Shown here in pieces: positions 43,108-51,287 of a stretch of 64,000 nucleotides of DNA (position 1 is its first letter; each line of letters opens with the position of its first letter). Below the pieces are notes generated by a model. That model ran no database searches. It was not told where the DNA came from and saw only the letters and a program-made list of their open reading frames with translations. Origin of the DNA: Erysipelotrichaceae bacterium (GTDB lineage: Bacteria > Bacillota_I > Bacilli_A > Erysipelotrichales > Erysipelotrichaceae); NCBI GenBank assembly GCA_003543215.1, contig DPJD01000001.1, positions 767,068-831,067 of the forward strand, in the 5' to 3' direction. The translations under genes were made by a program, and so were the position numbers.

Positions 43108-43135
43108 TGTGTGATATTTGTGTGAAAATGTGTGA
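43108..43135 (+). repeat. Three phased TGTGTGA repeats
   Basis: TGTGTGA occurs at 43108-43114, 43119-43125 and 43129-43135, at 11- and 10-base steps, so on one face of the helix. It lies between the divergent acpP and birA promoters, upstream of both. It could be an activator or repressor site. Confidence 0.5.
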
Positions 43136-43152
43136 CATATACATGGATCCAT

Positions 43153-43181
43153 TTGCAATGTTCACATATTTTAACTACAAT
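43153..43181 (+). promoter_or_regulatory. birA promoter, leaderless type
   Basis: TTGCAA (43153-43158), 17 bases, TACAAT (43176-43181), then six bases to the ATG at 43188. By normal spacing +1 is the A of the ATG. No Shine-Dalgarno is present. It is the clearest leaderless candidate of the window. Confidence 0.7.
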
Positions 43182-43187
43182 CTTCTC

Positions 43188-43943
43188 ATGTCCAAGATTA
43201 TACCTTATAACAGTGAATATCTGAATGCGCATCTAGATGTCTGGCAAATCCAAACAATCTTTGATGATATTCCCTCAACGAACACTTACCTAAAAGAACA
43301 AGCCCAAAATTTATCGAACAAAACGATCATTCTTGCCAACCAACAGAGCTCTGGCAGAGGTCGCTATCAACGTCAGTTCAAGTCAACACGAGATAAAGGG
43401 ATCTATTGTTCGTGTCTGATGAAGAACTATGATCCACAGTCATTGACACAATTGAGTTTTGCCTGTGCACTCGCATTGGCGATCACCATTGAAGAACTGT
43501 ATCAACTTCATGTCCAAATCAAATGGCCGAATGATTTGCTTTTAAATAATAAGAAACTCGCAGGTATTTTGATTGAATCGATGCATCAAGCCGAAAGCAT
43601 GGATGTGGTCATCGGATTTGGCTTAAATGTCTATCACCATGACTTTGGTGCATTAAGTGCCATCGCCTTAGAAGACGCATATTATTCCACTTTAGATCGC
43701 AATGAATTCATCGTTCATTTCTTTAGAACATTTGATTTGTTATTGAAAACGGAAAATATCTTAGCACTTTATCGTGAATGGATGGTTCCAAAGGGTGAAT
43801 TCATCTCAACTACAATTCAAGGCAATAAAACAGAGGTCATGATTATTGATGTTCAAAAAAACGGCTCACTTCTTGTTAGAAAAGAAGATGGGACTGAACT
43901 CTCCCTTTTCAATGAAGAAATTCAAATTTTATCAAACTTGTGA
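43188..43943 (+). CDS. birA: Biotin--acetyl-CoA-carboxylase ligase
   Basis: This 251-residue enzyme makes biotinyl-AMP and transfers biotin to AccB. It shows IPSTNTYLKEQ near residue 31, the biotin loop SSGRGRYQR near 63 and IKWPNDLLLNNKKLAGIL near 115, plus a small SH3-like C-terminal domain. The N-terminal helix-turn-helix of bifunctional BirA is absent, so it should not be a repressor. The open frame reaches upstream through phased repeats to 43107, but that is judged non-coding. It is divergent from the operon that makes its substrate. Confidence 0.92.
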   Translation: MSKIIPYNSEYLNAHLDVWQIQTIFDDIPSTNTYLKEQAQNLSNKTIILANQQSSGRGRYQRQFKSTRDKGIYCSCLMKNYDPQSLTQLSFACALALAITIEELYQLHVQIKWPNDLLLNNKKLAGILIESMHQAESMDVVIGFGLNVYHHDFGALSAIALEDAYYSTLDRNEFIVHFFRTFDLLLKTENILALYREWMVPKGEFISTTIQGNKTEVMIIDVQKNGSLLVRKEDGTELSLFNEEIQILSNL

Positions 43944-44053
43944 AATATTTAATTTATTAAGTATATTTTTTAGTCTCAATTTAATCTTTCAACATAAATC
44001 AATCGTGTAAACGTTCTCATCTTCAAGAAATGGTTACGTATCCGTAAGCTTCA

Positions 44054-44084
44054 TGATATAAAAATGTTGTGAAACATTTAACAA
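44054..44084 (+). promoter_or_regulatory. Hydrogenase promoter with Rex-like operator
   Basis: An extended -10, TGA TATAAA (44054-44062), is followed by TTGTGAAACATTTAACAA (44067-44084). Half-sites TTGTGAA and TTAACAA on a four-base spacer fit the Rex consensus. The site covers the predicted start (about 44069), so NADH-sensing Rex would repress. The AAGGGG ribosome site follows directly. Confidence 0.7.
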
Positions 44085-44094
44085 GGGGTACGTT

Positions 44095-45567
44095 ATGGGA
44101 CTATTTGATCATGAGGCAAGACAGTTTAAATTCGATGTATTAAGAGAAGTTTCGATAAAGGCATTTGATGGCACATTAAGCGATAAATTCGATGATGAGA
44201 TGGCCTATAAGTTGATTCCTGGCATGACAGCAGACTTTCGTTGTTGCGTATACAAAGAACGTGAAATCATTCGGCAACGCGTTCGTGTCGCAATGGGCAA
44301 ATGCCCTACCGTCAAGAAAGATCAGAAAGTACGTCCGAAGCAAATTGTAAAAGTATTGGATGCGGCTTGTGATGGTTGTACCATTCGCAGAATCTTGATA
44401 ACAGACAATTGCCGTAAATGTATGGCCAAGAGTTGTCGTACGGCCTGTAAATTTGATGCCATCAGCTTTGGGGCCGATCGTGCAGTCATCGACTACAACA
44501 AATGTGTCGAATGTGGTGCTTGCGCAAAAGCCTGTCCTTTCAACGCCATCATCGATACACCTCGCCCTTGCAAAGCATCCTGTGCGGTTGATGCGATTTC
44601 TTATGATGAATACAATATTGCTGTCATTGATGAAGAAAAGTGCATCAATTGTGCCGCATGTCAATCGGCTTGTCCTTTCGGGGCGATCGAAGATCAATCT
44701 TGGATCGTCAATGTCATCAATGACATTCGTGAAGGAAAACCAACCGTTGCGATGATCGCACCTTCCATCCAAGGTCAATTCGATAGTGCCAATCTTGATC
44801 AAATCAAAATGGGCATTAAAAAACTCGGATTTGCCGAAGTCGTCGAAGTCGCGGTTGGAGCAGACGTGGTTGCTTGGTACGAAAAAGATGAACTTCGTGA
44901 AAAGATGGCAGAAAATGTGACCATGACGACTTCTTGTTGCCCTGCCTTCGTCAATCTTGCACGTCAACATTATCCTGAAGTCTATCACAAAAACATGTCC
45001 ACAATGGTCTCTCCAATGGTCGCCATGGCACGCTACATTAAAAAGAAATATCCAGATTATTCTGTCGTATTCATTGGACCTTGTGTTGCTAAGAAACAAG
45101 AAGGCATGGATGGTCAAGAAGTTGATTATGTTCTAACGTATGAAGAGATTGCGGCCATGTTGGTATCACAACACATCTATCTCAGTGAACTGAAAGCTGA
45201 ACCAAATCTTGAAGCCAGCATCTTCGCTCGTAACTTCGCCTTTGGCGGAGGCGTCTCAAAAGCTTTGGTTCAAGCCATCAAAGAAGACGATAACTTTGCC
45301 TTCAGCGCACAATATGCCGATGGTATCCATGAATGCAAGAAAGCAATGATGATCATTAAAGCCGGACGATTCCCTGCAAACATCTGCGAAGGAATGTCCT
45401 GCAAAGGTGGCTGCGCCAATGGACCAGCTGTCATCACCAACACACCTAAAGTCAAACAAAAAGTGGACAAAGAAAATGCACCACATATGTCTCGCACAAT
45501 CAAGCAAACACTTGAACTCTACGACTTCAGTGATATCAACGTCCACCGTCATCACGAAAATACTTAA
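44095..45567 (+). CDS. [FeFe] hydrogenase, group B-like, monomeric
   Basis: This 490-residue iron-sulfur protein has a Cys-rich N-terminal half with two clear ferredoxin-type clusters (CVECGACAKACPF near 140, CINCAACQSACPF near 182) and additional Cys before and between them. The H-cluster domain has TTSCCPAF near 279, GPCVAKKQE near 328 and EGMSCKGGC near 431. The Phe after SCCPA and GPC instead of MPC point to group B rather than the A-type with TSCCPxW and MPCxxK. It should make or use H2 with ferredoxin. The HydE, HydF and HydG maturases needed for the active site are not in the window. It is monocistronic, with a Rex-like site. Confidence 0.88.
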   Translation: MGLFDHEARQFKFDVLREVSIKAFDGTLSDKFDDEMAYKLIPGMTADFRCCVYKEREIIRQRVRVAMGKCPTVKKDQKVRPKQIVKVLDAACDGCTIRRILITDNCRKCMAKSCRTACKFDAISFGADRAVIDYNKCVECGACAKACPFNAIIDTPRPCKASCAVDAISYDEYNIAVIDEEKCINCAACQSACPFGAIEDQSWIVNVINDIREGKPTVAMIAPSIQGQFDSANLDQIKMGIKKLGFAEVVEVAVGADVVAWYEKDELREKMAENVTMTTSCCPAFVNLARQHYPEVYHKNMSTMVSPMVAMARYIKKKYPDYSVVFIGPCVAKKQEGMDGQEVDYVLTYEEIAAMLVSQHIYLSELKAEPNLEASIFARNFAFGGGVSKALVQAIKEDDNFAFSAQYADGIHECKKAMMIIKAGRFPANICEGMSCKGGCANGPAVITNTPKVKQKVDKENAPHMSRTIKQTLELYDFSDINVHRHHENT

Positions 45568-45575
45568 ATAAAGAA

Positions 45576-45615
45576 AAGGTTGTAACACTCTGATGGGTTA
45601 CAACCTTCTTTTTTT
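45576..45615. terminator. Bidirectional terminator, hydrogenase / aldo-keto reductase
   Basis: AAGGTTGTAAC (45576-45586) pairs with GTTACAACCTT (45597-45607). A T-run follows on the plus strand and an A-rich stretch precedes it, so both convergent genes can end here. Confidence 0.8.
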
Positions 45616-46423
45616 AGAAATCGAAATTATCTGGATCCGCACCCGTACGGATATTTTGATTCAAAGCATTGATCCGAGCGATGTCTTCTGAGCTAAGTTT
45701 GAAATCAAAGACTTCAAAATTTTCTTTGATGCGTGAAGGTGTCACTGATTTAGGTAAAACTACGACGCCTTTATCAATGTTCCAACGCAATACGATTTGT
45801 GCGATCGATTTATTGTATTTCACTGCCAATTCTTTCAACACATCGATGTCGAAAATTTGTCCTTGCATCAATGGACTCCACGCTTCCATTTGGATCCCCT
45901 CATCTTTGAGATAAGCCATCAAGGGTTCCTGTGTCAAACGTGGTGAGAACTCAATTTGATCAACCATCGGCAAGATGCGAGCAGTCTTCTTCAAATCCTC
46001 AAGATGATGTTGGTGGTAATTGCTCACCCCAATCGCCTTGATTTTACCCGTTTCATAGAGTTCTTCCATAGCACGCCAACTTTCCGCATCCAAGGGTTTC
46101 GGCCAATGTAACAAGTATAAATCCAGATAATCCGTTCCCAAGTTCTCACACGAGACTTGAAAGGCTTTCATCGTTGCTTCATAGCCTCTGTGATCATTCC
46201 AACATTTGGTTGTAATGAAGAAATCAGAGCGAGGAATGCCACTCTCGCGTATCGCCTGCCCTACTTCTTTTTCATTCTTATAAACCCAAGCCGTATCAAT
46301 GTGACGATAGCCCACTTCAATTGCGGCTTTGACCGCATTGACACAATCATCCCCTTTGACTTTCCAAGTCCCAAACCCTAAAGCGGGTATCTGTATGCCA
46401 TTGCTTAATTTAAAGTATTCCAT
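45614..46423 (-). CDS. Aldo/keto reductase
   Basis: This 269-residue NADPH-dependent TIM-barrel reductase has the tetrad in DTAWVYKNEKEVG (Asp and Tyr near 43-48), Lys in TTKCW near 74 and His in LLHWPKP near 107. SNYHQHHLEDL and VVLPKSVTPSRIKEN are also conserved. It is closest to the 2,5-diketo-gluconate reductase/YtbE type; the natural substrate is unclear. It starts behind GAGGAGG inside the end of the HAD gene and is the third gene of a ppx-HAD-AKR unit. Confidence 0.9.
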   Translation of the reverse strand: MEYFKLSNGIQIPALGFGTWKVKGDDCVNAVKAAIEVGYRHIDTAWVYKNEKEVGQAIRESGIPRSDFFITTKCWNDHRGYEATMKAFQVSCENLGTDYLDLYLLHWPKPLDAESWRAMEELYETGKIKAIGVSNYHQHHLEDLKKTARILPMVDQIEFSPRLTQEPLMAYLKDEGIQMEAWSPLMQGQIFDIDVLKELAVKYNKSIAQIVLRWNIDKGVVVLPKSVTPSRIKENFEVFDFKLSSEDIARINALNQNIRTGADPDNFDF

Positions 46424-47259
46424 GTGTCCTCCTCGATTAATCCAGCTAATTTAAACGCCTTAGCCAAGCCATCCTCATTTACGTGATCACTCACAATCTG
46501 TGCGACTTCCTTGAGTTTTGCAGTCGCATTTCCCATTGCCACACCCACTTCACAATACTTAAGCATGCTTAAATCATTATTCCCATCGCCCATGGCAATG
46601 GTATGTTCATGATCACAATCATAATGATCCATGATCAATTGAATTCCGATTACTTTATCTGTTCCTTTGATTGAGATTTCTCCACTGTTTTCCCCAAAAA
46701 CAGGAACCACTCGGTCAAAGAGCTCAAACTTATCTTCAAAATGCTTGGCAAGTTCTTCAAAGGGATGATCTGAGCCTAGGAAAGAGATCTTATTGATATC
46801 GGAGATGAACAGATCATTCCTCGCAATCAAATGACTTTTAAAATGCGCCAAAGACTCTGAAACATGAATCGAGATCCCAAATGCTTCAGGTTCATCGATC
46901 ATGCGTTGTAGATGTCGGTCACAGCCTCTGCTCATGTATAAACCGGAATTGGCTTCCGCATAGAAATCAATACCATGTTTGTGGAAGTAATCATAGAGTT
47001 CTTCCAAATCTTCCCGCGAAAAAGCTCGATCTAATAAGGTCTGCCCTTCCGTAATGACATAGTTCCCACCACAGGCAATGATGCCATCAAATCCAATCTC
47101 TAAGATGAATGGATAAATTTCAGGCATTGCTCGACCCGTACACAAGAAAATTTTATGGCCATTCTGCTGCGCGAGTTTGATCGCTTTGATTGCGGATTCA
47201 GGGACGATGCCTTTGTCTGCCACTAAAGTTCCGTCGATGTCTAGAAATACTGTTTTCAT
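46405..47259 (-). CDS. Cof-type HAD phosphatase
   Basis: This 284-residue sugar-phosphatase-like enzyme is of the Cof/YwpJ branch of the HAD family. Motif I FLDIDGTLVADKG is at the start, motif II FLCTGR near 40, the Lys near 200 (KGTDKVIGIQ) and motif IV AMGDGNNDLSML near 226. A large C2-type cap lies between. It starts two bases after the Ppx/GppA gene. Substrate specificity is broad in the family and cannot be assigned. Confidence 0.88.
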   Translation of the reverse strand: MKTVFLDIDGTLVADKGIVPESAIKAIKLAQQNGHKIFLCTGRAMPEIYPFILEIGFDGIIACGGNYVITEGQTLLDRAFSREDLEELYDYFHKHGIDFYAEANSGLYMSRGCDRHLQRMIDEPEAFGISIHVSESLAHFKSHLIARNDLFISDINKISFLGSDHPFEELAKHFEDKFELFDRVVPVFGENSGEISIKGTDKVIGIQLIMDHYDCDHEHTIAMGDGNNDLSMLKYCEVGVAMGNATAKLKEVAQIVSDHVNEDGLAKAFKLAGLIEEDTWNTLN

Positions 47260-47261
47260 GT

Positions 47262-48188
47262 CTATTGCTTGGCCATTTCGATATCTTTTAAAATTCGATT
47301 GAAGAGATAACCTTCACGAACACCATAGAGTGAAACTGCATAATCATCCGCATGTATCAGGTTCATGATTTCATCGATGATGATTGCACCTGGGATCACC
47401 GTTGTCATACGATCTGGAATCGCCTTGAGAATCAAACGTGTTTCCATGTCACGTTGATCCATATTGAAATTCGCAAGTTCGGAAACCCTTTGCTTACTTA
47501 AATGGATATCGTAGATGGATGTGTTGATATCATACTTTGCTTGGTGTAAACGCATGATCGCACGTGCCGATCCACCTATACCAATGACACTGTTTACTTT
47601 CAACTGATTTAACCAAACAAGCGATTCCAAATGATTTTGAACATCTAAGCGTATGAGAAATTGTTCAGACTCGGTAGGCATGACATTGTGGACATGCTGG
47701 ATAAAAAGATTGAGACTTCCCATTGGTAATGAACCCATGAAAACTGCTTTATTATTTTTAAAATACGTGATCTCCGTCGAAGCACCACCGATATCAACAC
47801 TTAAACCTTCTAAAGGTAGACTGACGGTACGCCGCATGCCTTCAAAACCAAAAAGACTTTCTTCATCCCCGTTGAGTAGATCGATCACATGTTCAATTTC
47901 ATTCTCAATATAGGAAACCGCATCATCTGAATTCTTAATGTTGCGTAGCGAAGCTGTCGCAAAGATGTGTAAATGATCCACATCATACGCGCGAGCTATG
48001 ACCATCAATTCCTTGACAGATGAAACGATATAATCCAAACCCTCTTTACTCATCAGTGCATGACGAACAAACTTGATGTTTCGAGTATGATGTTTAACGT
48101 TTTCTAGAACTTCCAAACTTTGACCATTCCATTGGTAGACCACCAAACGAATGGTATTCGAACCTAAGTCAATGACCCCTAGACGCAT
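47262..48188 (-). CDS. Ppx/GppA phosphatase family protein
   Basis: This 308-residue member of the exopolyphosphatase/pppGpp hydrolase family has the sugar-kinase/actin fold with IDLGSNTIRLVVY at the start, SLPLEGLSVDIGGASTE near 138 and GIGGSARAI near 205. It is the short form without the C-terminal HD-like domain of E. coli Ppx. It may hydrolyse polyphosphate or guanosine pentaphosphate. TATAAT and AAGGAG stand upstream. Confidence 0.88.
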   Translation of the reverse strand: MRLGVIDLGSNTIRLVVYQWNGQSLEVLENVKHHTRNIKFVRHALMSKEGLDYIVSSVKELMVIARAYDVDHLHIFATASLRNIKNSDDAVSYIENEIEHVIDLLNGDEESLFGFEGMRRTVSLPLEGLSVDIGGASTEITYFKNNKAVFMGSLPMGSLNLFIQHVHNVMPTESEQFLIRLDVQNHLESLVWLNQLKVNSVIGIGGSARAIMRLHQAKYDINTSIYDIHLSKQRVSELANFNMDQRDMETRLILKAIPDRMTTVIPGAIIIDEIMNLIHADDYAVSLYGVREGYLFNRILKDIEMAKQ

Positions 48189-48208
48189 ATTGTATCTCCT
48201 TGTGCTTA

Positions 48209-48214
48209 ATTATA
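48209..48214 (-). promoter_or_regulatory. Promoter -10 of the ppx-HAD-AKR unit
   Basis: Perfect TATAAT on the minus strand, predicted start near 48202, followed by AAGGAG. The -35 is weak. Confidence 0.5.
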
Positions 48215-48301
48215 ATGCTTGGATTTGAGTAGAGCGGTAAAGATATTTTAACATTATTTTCTGAAAACACTAAACAATATGCAGAGCTTGTTAATTTTCG
48301 C

Positions 48302-48307
48302 TATAAT
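48302..48307 (+). promoter_or_regulatory. -10 box of the C26 peptidase gene, leaderless type
   Basis: A perfect TATAAT ends six bases before the ATG at 48314, so predicted +1 is the start codon. No Shine-Dalgarno and no good -35 are seen. Confidence 0.55.
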
Positions 48308-48313
48308 TACACT

Positions 48314-48997
48314 ATGAAACCAAAAATCGCACTATTGAGCCGTATCAATGACGAACGCTACACTCTGAATCAAGCCTATTACGATGGTCTCGCCAACGCT
48401 GGTGCAGATTGCATCATCCTCACACCCATGTCCACTGAAAATCTTCATATATTCTTAGATCAATGTGATGGTTTACTGGTTCCAGGTGGCAATGACGTCA
48501 ACCCAAAAATCTATGATGAGATGAACGATGGAAGTTACCCCATCGAAAATGAGATCGAAAATCTTGATCTCGAAGCCATCCATTACATGTATGAGAACAA
48601 AAAGCCTATCTTTGGTATCTGTAGAGGTCTGCAAATCATTAATGTGGCTTTTGGCGGAACCCTTTATCAAGATCTACCAACACAAACCAATACCTCTCTT
48701 GATCACAACTACAGTCTAAACAACAAAGCCCCCCTAAAAGGACATCTGATTGATGTGGATGAGCATAGTCACCTCTACAACTTACTTGGTGCAGAGATTG
48801 AAGTAAATAGTTATCACCATCAAGGCATCAAAGATCTCGCTCCAAATTTAAAAGCAAGCGCATTTGCGAAAGATGGTCTGGTCGAAGCACTTGAAACTGA
48901 TGGCATCCTTGCCGTACAATGGCATCCGGAGCGCATGACATCGCTCGAGCAATTCCAAGCACTCTTTAATGATTTCGTATCTAAGTGCAGAAAGTAA
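48314..48997 (+). CDS. Gamma-glutamyl-gamma-aminobutyrate hydrolase family peptidase
   Basis: This 227-residue class I amidotransferase-like hydrolase is of the peptidase C26 (PuuD) family. The nucleophile is in FGICRGLQIIN near residue 102, and WHPER near 205 holds the catalytic His and Glu. LLVPGGNDVNPKIYDE near 55 is typical. It may split gamma-glutamyl compounds; the polyamine substrate of PuuD is suggested by family only. The ATG has no ribosome site and a TATAAT six bases away. A thioredoxin-like gene follows at five bases. Confidence 0.88.
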   Translation: MKPKIALLSRINDERYTLNQAYYDGLANAGADCIILTPMSTENLHIFLDQCDGLLVPGGNDVNPKIYDEMNDGSYPIENEIENLDLEAIHYMYENKKPIFGICRGLQIINVAFGGTLYQDLPTQTNTSLDHNYSLNNKAPLKGHLIDVDEHSHLYNLLGAEIEVNSYHHQGIKDLAPNLKASAFAKDGLVEALETDGILAVQWHPERMTSLEQFQALFNDFVSKCRK

Positions 48998-49002
48998 ACA
49001 CC

Positions 49003-49335
49003 ATGAATCCTACCATCATCCTTTCATCTCAAGAACAATTCAATTCACTCTTTGAAAACCAAGCTGAAGCACTCGTTCTCTATTTCACGACGACCACATG
49101 TAATGTCTGCAAATCCATTTTCCCTAAATTAGAAGAACTGATGCAAGGCTACACAAACCCTACAATCAAGATTGATGCGGAAATGTTTCCTGACATCGCT
49201 GGACAACACTTGATTTTCACCGTCCCAACCATCCTAGTCTTCTTTGAAGGTAAAGAAGTGTTACGTGAAAGCCGTTTCATTGACTTCGCAAAAATCGATC
49301 GTATGCTCGATATACTCAAAACCGAACCGCAATAA
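49003..49335 (+). CDS. Thioredoxin-family protein
   Basis: This 110-residue cytosolic protein has a thioredoxin fold with the active site CNVC near residue 32 (in place of CGPC) and the cis-Pro stretch TVPTILVFFEGKEV near 73. The frame can begin at a GTG inside the gene before, but the ATG at 49003 lies five bases after that stop. It shares a message with the C26 peptidase and ends in a terminator. A general disulfide reductase role is likely but unproven because of the unusual CxxC. Confidence 0.82.
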   Translation: MNPTIILSSQEQFNSLFENQAEALVLYFTTTTCNVCKSIFPKLEELMQGYTNPTIKIDAEMFPDIAGQHLIFTVPTILVFFEGKEVLRESRFIDFAKIDRMLDILKTEPQ

Positions 49336-49346
49336 GCGGTTTTTTT
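49325..49346 (+). terminator. Terminator after the thioredoxin-like gene
   Basis: AACCGC (49325-49330) pairs with GCGGTT (49336-49341), followed by T residues to 49346. The stop codon lies in the loop. Confidence 0.8.
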
Positions 49347-49470
49347 ATGCTTCTTCGAAATATTTTCACAAAATTTTCACATTTCAATAATCCCTTTTAT
49401 TTACTTACTAATATGTAACTGTTTGATGTATTTAATGATACTATTATCATCATTATTGGCTCTTCCAATT

Positions 49471-49498
49471 TTGATTAGAGACATTAATATGGTAAAAT
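49471..49498 (+). promoter_or_regulatory. OpuC operon promoter
   Basis: TTGATT (49471-49476), 16 bases, then TGG TAAAAT with hexamer 49493-49498. The predicted start is near 49505, leaving a 26-base leader with AGGAGG. The 120 bases before it are A+T-rich and show no other clear element. Confidence 0.65.
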
Positions 49499-49530
49499 GT
49501 TGGTATATTTGCGTGAATAGGAGGAAAAAT

Positions 49531-50655
49531 ATGATTGAATTTCAGCATATTTCCAAATCTTATCATGGGAAACCAATCATAAACGACTTAAGTTTTACCA
49601 TCAATGATGGTGAATTTATCGTTTTAATCGGTCCATCTGGCTGTGGTAAAACAACCACGCTTAAGATGATCAATCGATTGATTACCATGGATTCTGGAAA
49701 GATATTAATTGATAACGAAGATATTACTAAAAAAGATTTAACCGATTTAAGAACACACATTGGGTACGTCATCCAACAGATTGGGTTGTTTCCCAATATG
49801 ACAGTTGCTCAAAACATCAGTGTCGTACCAAAACTCTTAAAATGGGACAAAGAAGACATGGACAAACGTGTCCGTGAACTCTTGGAAATGGTCGATCTTC
49901 CCTATGAAGAATACGCCCATAAATATCCAAATGAGATGTCCGGTGGTCAGCAACAACGTGTCGGTGTACTTCGAGCACTTGCCGCACGTCCCCCTGTCCT
50001 TTTAATGGATGAACCCTTCGGTGCATTGGATCCCATCACACGGGATACTTTACAAGAAGAGTTGAAAGATCTACAACAAAAGTTGAACATCACGACAGTG
50101 TTCGTCACCCATGATATGGAAGAAGCCATTAAATTAGGTGATAAGATCGTCTTCATGGATAAGGGTGACATTGTTCAAATGGACAGTCCTGAAGAAATGC
50201 TTAGAAATCCTAAGGCTGACATCATTCGTCAGTTCATGGGCAAACATACCAAACAGAATAATACGATTGAATTAACCTGTGGTGAAATTATGAAAACCAA
50301 CGTTTTAAAAGTTGATGTCAAACGTAAAGTCTTGGAAAGCTTAGAATTGATGCGTAGTAAAGGAACCGATTCTGTTGTGGTTGTCGATAAAGCAAACACC
50401 TATTTAGGTGTCGTTAATATCGATGATCTTCAAAAGCGTGGTGTGCCAGGTCAAACCATTGAGAGCATCGTGCGTAACGATGTCATCACTTTGTCTACTG
50501 AAGCCCATGCCAAAGAAGCTATGGATGCGATTCAAAGTCAGCGTGCTGATTTCGTTGTCGTCCTAAATGATAAGCAGAAAGTCGTTGGAATCATCACCAA
50601 AGGTTCAATCGCTCGTTCATTAAGTACCACGTTGTGGGGTGAGAATAATGTTTGA
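49531..50655 (+). CDS. opuCA: Osmoprotectant ABC transporter ATPase with CBS domains
   Basis: This 374-residue ATPase of the glycine betaine/carnitine/choline importer has Walker A GPSGCGKTTT near residue 37, the signature MSGGQQQRVG near 136 and Walker B VLLMDEPFGALDP near 156. A C-terminal pair of CBS domains follows (GEIMKTNVLKVD near 252 onward), which in OpuCA can sense ionic strength or c-di-AMP. AGGAGG stands at six bases before the ATG. The permease gene overlaps its end. Confidence 0.92.
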   Translation: MIEFQHISKSYHGKPIINDLSFTINDGEFIVLIGPSGCGKTTTLKMINRLITMDSGKILIDNEDITKKDLTDLRTHIGYVIQQIGLFPNMTVAQNISVVPKLLKWDKEDMDKRVRELLEMVDLPYEEYAHKYPNEMSGGQQQRVGVLRALAARPPVLLMDEPFGALDPITRDTLQEELKDLQQKLNITTVFVTHDMEEAIKLGDKIVFMDKGDIVQMDSPEEMLRNPKADIIRQFMGKHTKQNNTIELTCGEIMKTNVLKVDVKRKVLESLELMRSKGTDSVVVVDKANTYLGVVNIDDLQKRGVPGQTIESIVRNDVITLSTEAHAKEAMDAIQSQRADFVVVLNDKQKVVGIITKGSIARSLSTTLWGENNV

Positions 50656-51286
50656 TTGGGGAATGTGGGTTCGTTATGCGCCACGCTTGATGAATGCCAT
50701 CCTGACCCATTTCTACTTCGTGATCGTATCGGTCAGCATCGGTTCCGTTATTGCGATCATCCTCGCGATTGCGTTATCGCGTTTCAAAAGAGCAGCAAAA
50801 TATCTCATGCCGATCCTTGGCATCTTTCAAACCATTCCAGGAATCGTGTTTATCGGTGTACTCTTTATCTACATCGGCATGCGTCCTGAAACGGTCATCA
50901 TTGCCTTATCGGTTTATGCCATCTTGCCTGTTTTGAAGAATGCATATACTGGCATCGTTACGGTCGATCCTGCCTTAATTGAAGCGGGACGAGGCATTGG
51001 TATGAATCCTTGGATCCTATTATGGCGTGTTGAATTGCCAATGGCACTCAACAGCATCATCACGGGGATCCGGATGTCGACCATCTATACCGTCAGTTGG
51101 GCTGTTTTAGCCGCAATGATTGGTCAAGGTGGTTTGGGTGAGTTCATCTATATTGGCATCAACAGCAATATGAAACAGTTCATTGTCATGGGATCGATAC
51201 CAGCAGCCTTGATGGCAATTGGTTTGGGTTACTTGATTGACAAAGTCCAAGTCAAACTCACGCCACGTGGCTTGAGGAGGAATTAA
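50648..51286 (+). CDS. opuCB: OpuC-type permease, first subunit
   Basis: This 212-residue permease has about six membrane segments. The coupling loop EAGRGIGMNPWILLWRVELPMALNSIITGIR near residue 114 contains the EAA-type motif that meets the ATPase. It overlaps the ATPase stop by eight bases, behind GGGGTGAG, so it is translationally coupled. With the second permease it forms the heterodimer typical of OpuC. Confidence 0.92.
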   Translation: MFDWGMWVRYAPRLMNAILTHFYFVIVSVSIGSVIAIILAIALSRFKRAAKYLMPILGIFQTIPGIVFIGVLFIYIGMRPETVIIALSVYAILPVLKNAYTGIVTVDPALIEAGRGIGMNPWILLWRVELPMALNSIITGIRMSTIYTVSWAVLAAMIGQGGLGEFIYIGINSNMKQFIVMGSIPAALMAIGLGYLIDKVQVKLTPRGLRRN

Positions 51287-51287
51287 T

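Noticed and set aside
43107..43187. Upstream extension of the birA frame
   Set aside because: It reads through three phased repeats, the -35 and the -10 and starts at a TTG without ribosome site; the family start is at 43188.
44176..45117. Long antisense open frame of about 313 codons opposite the hydrogenase gene
   Set aside because: The product is rich in Phe, His, Arg and Ile without a recognisable domain; it is the frame expected opposite a biased coding sequence, and the hydrogenase motifs on the other strand are clear.
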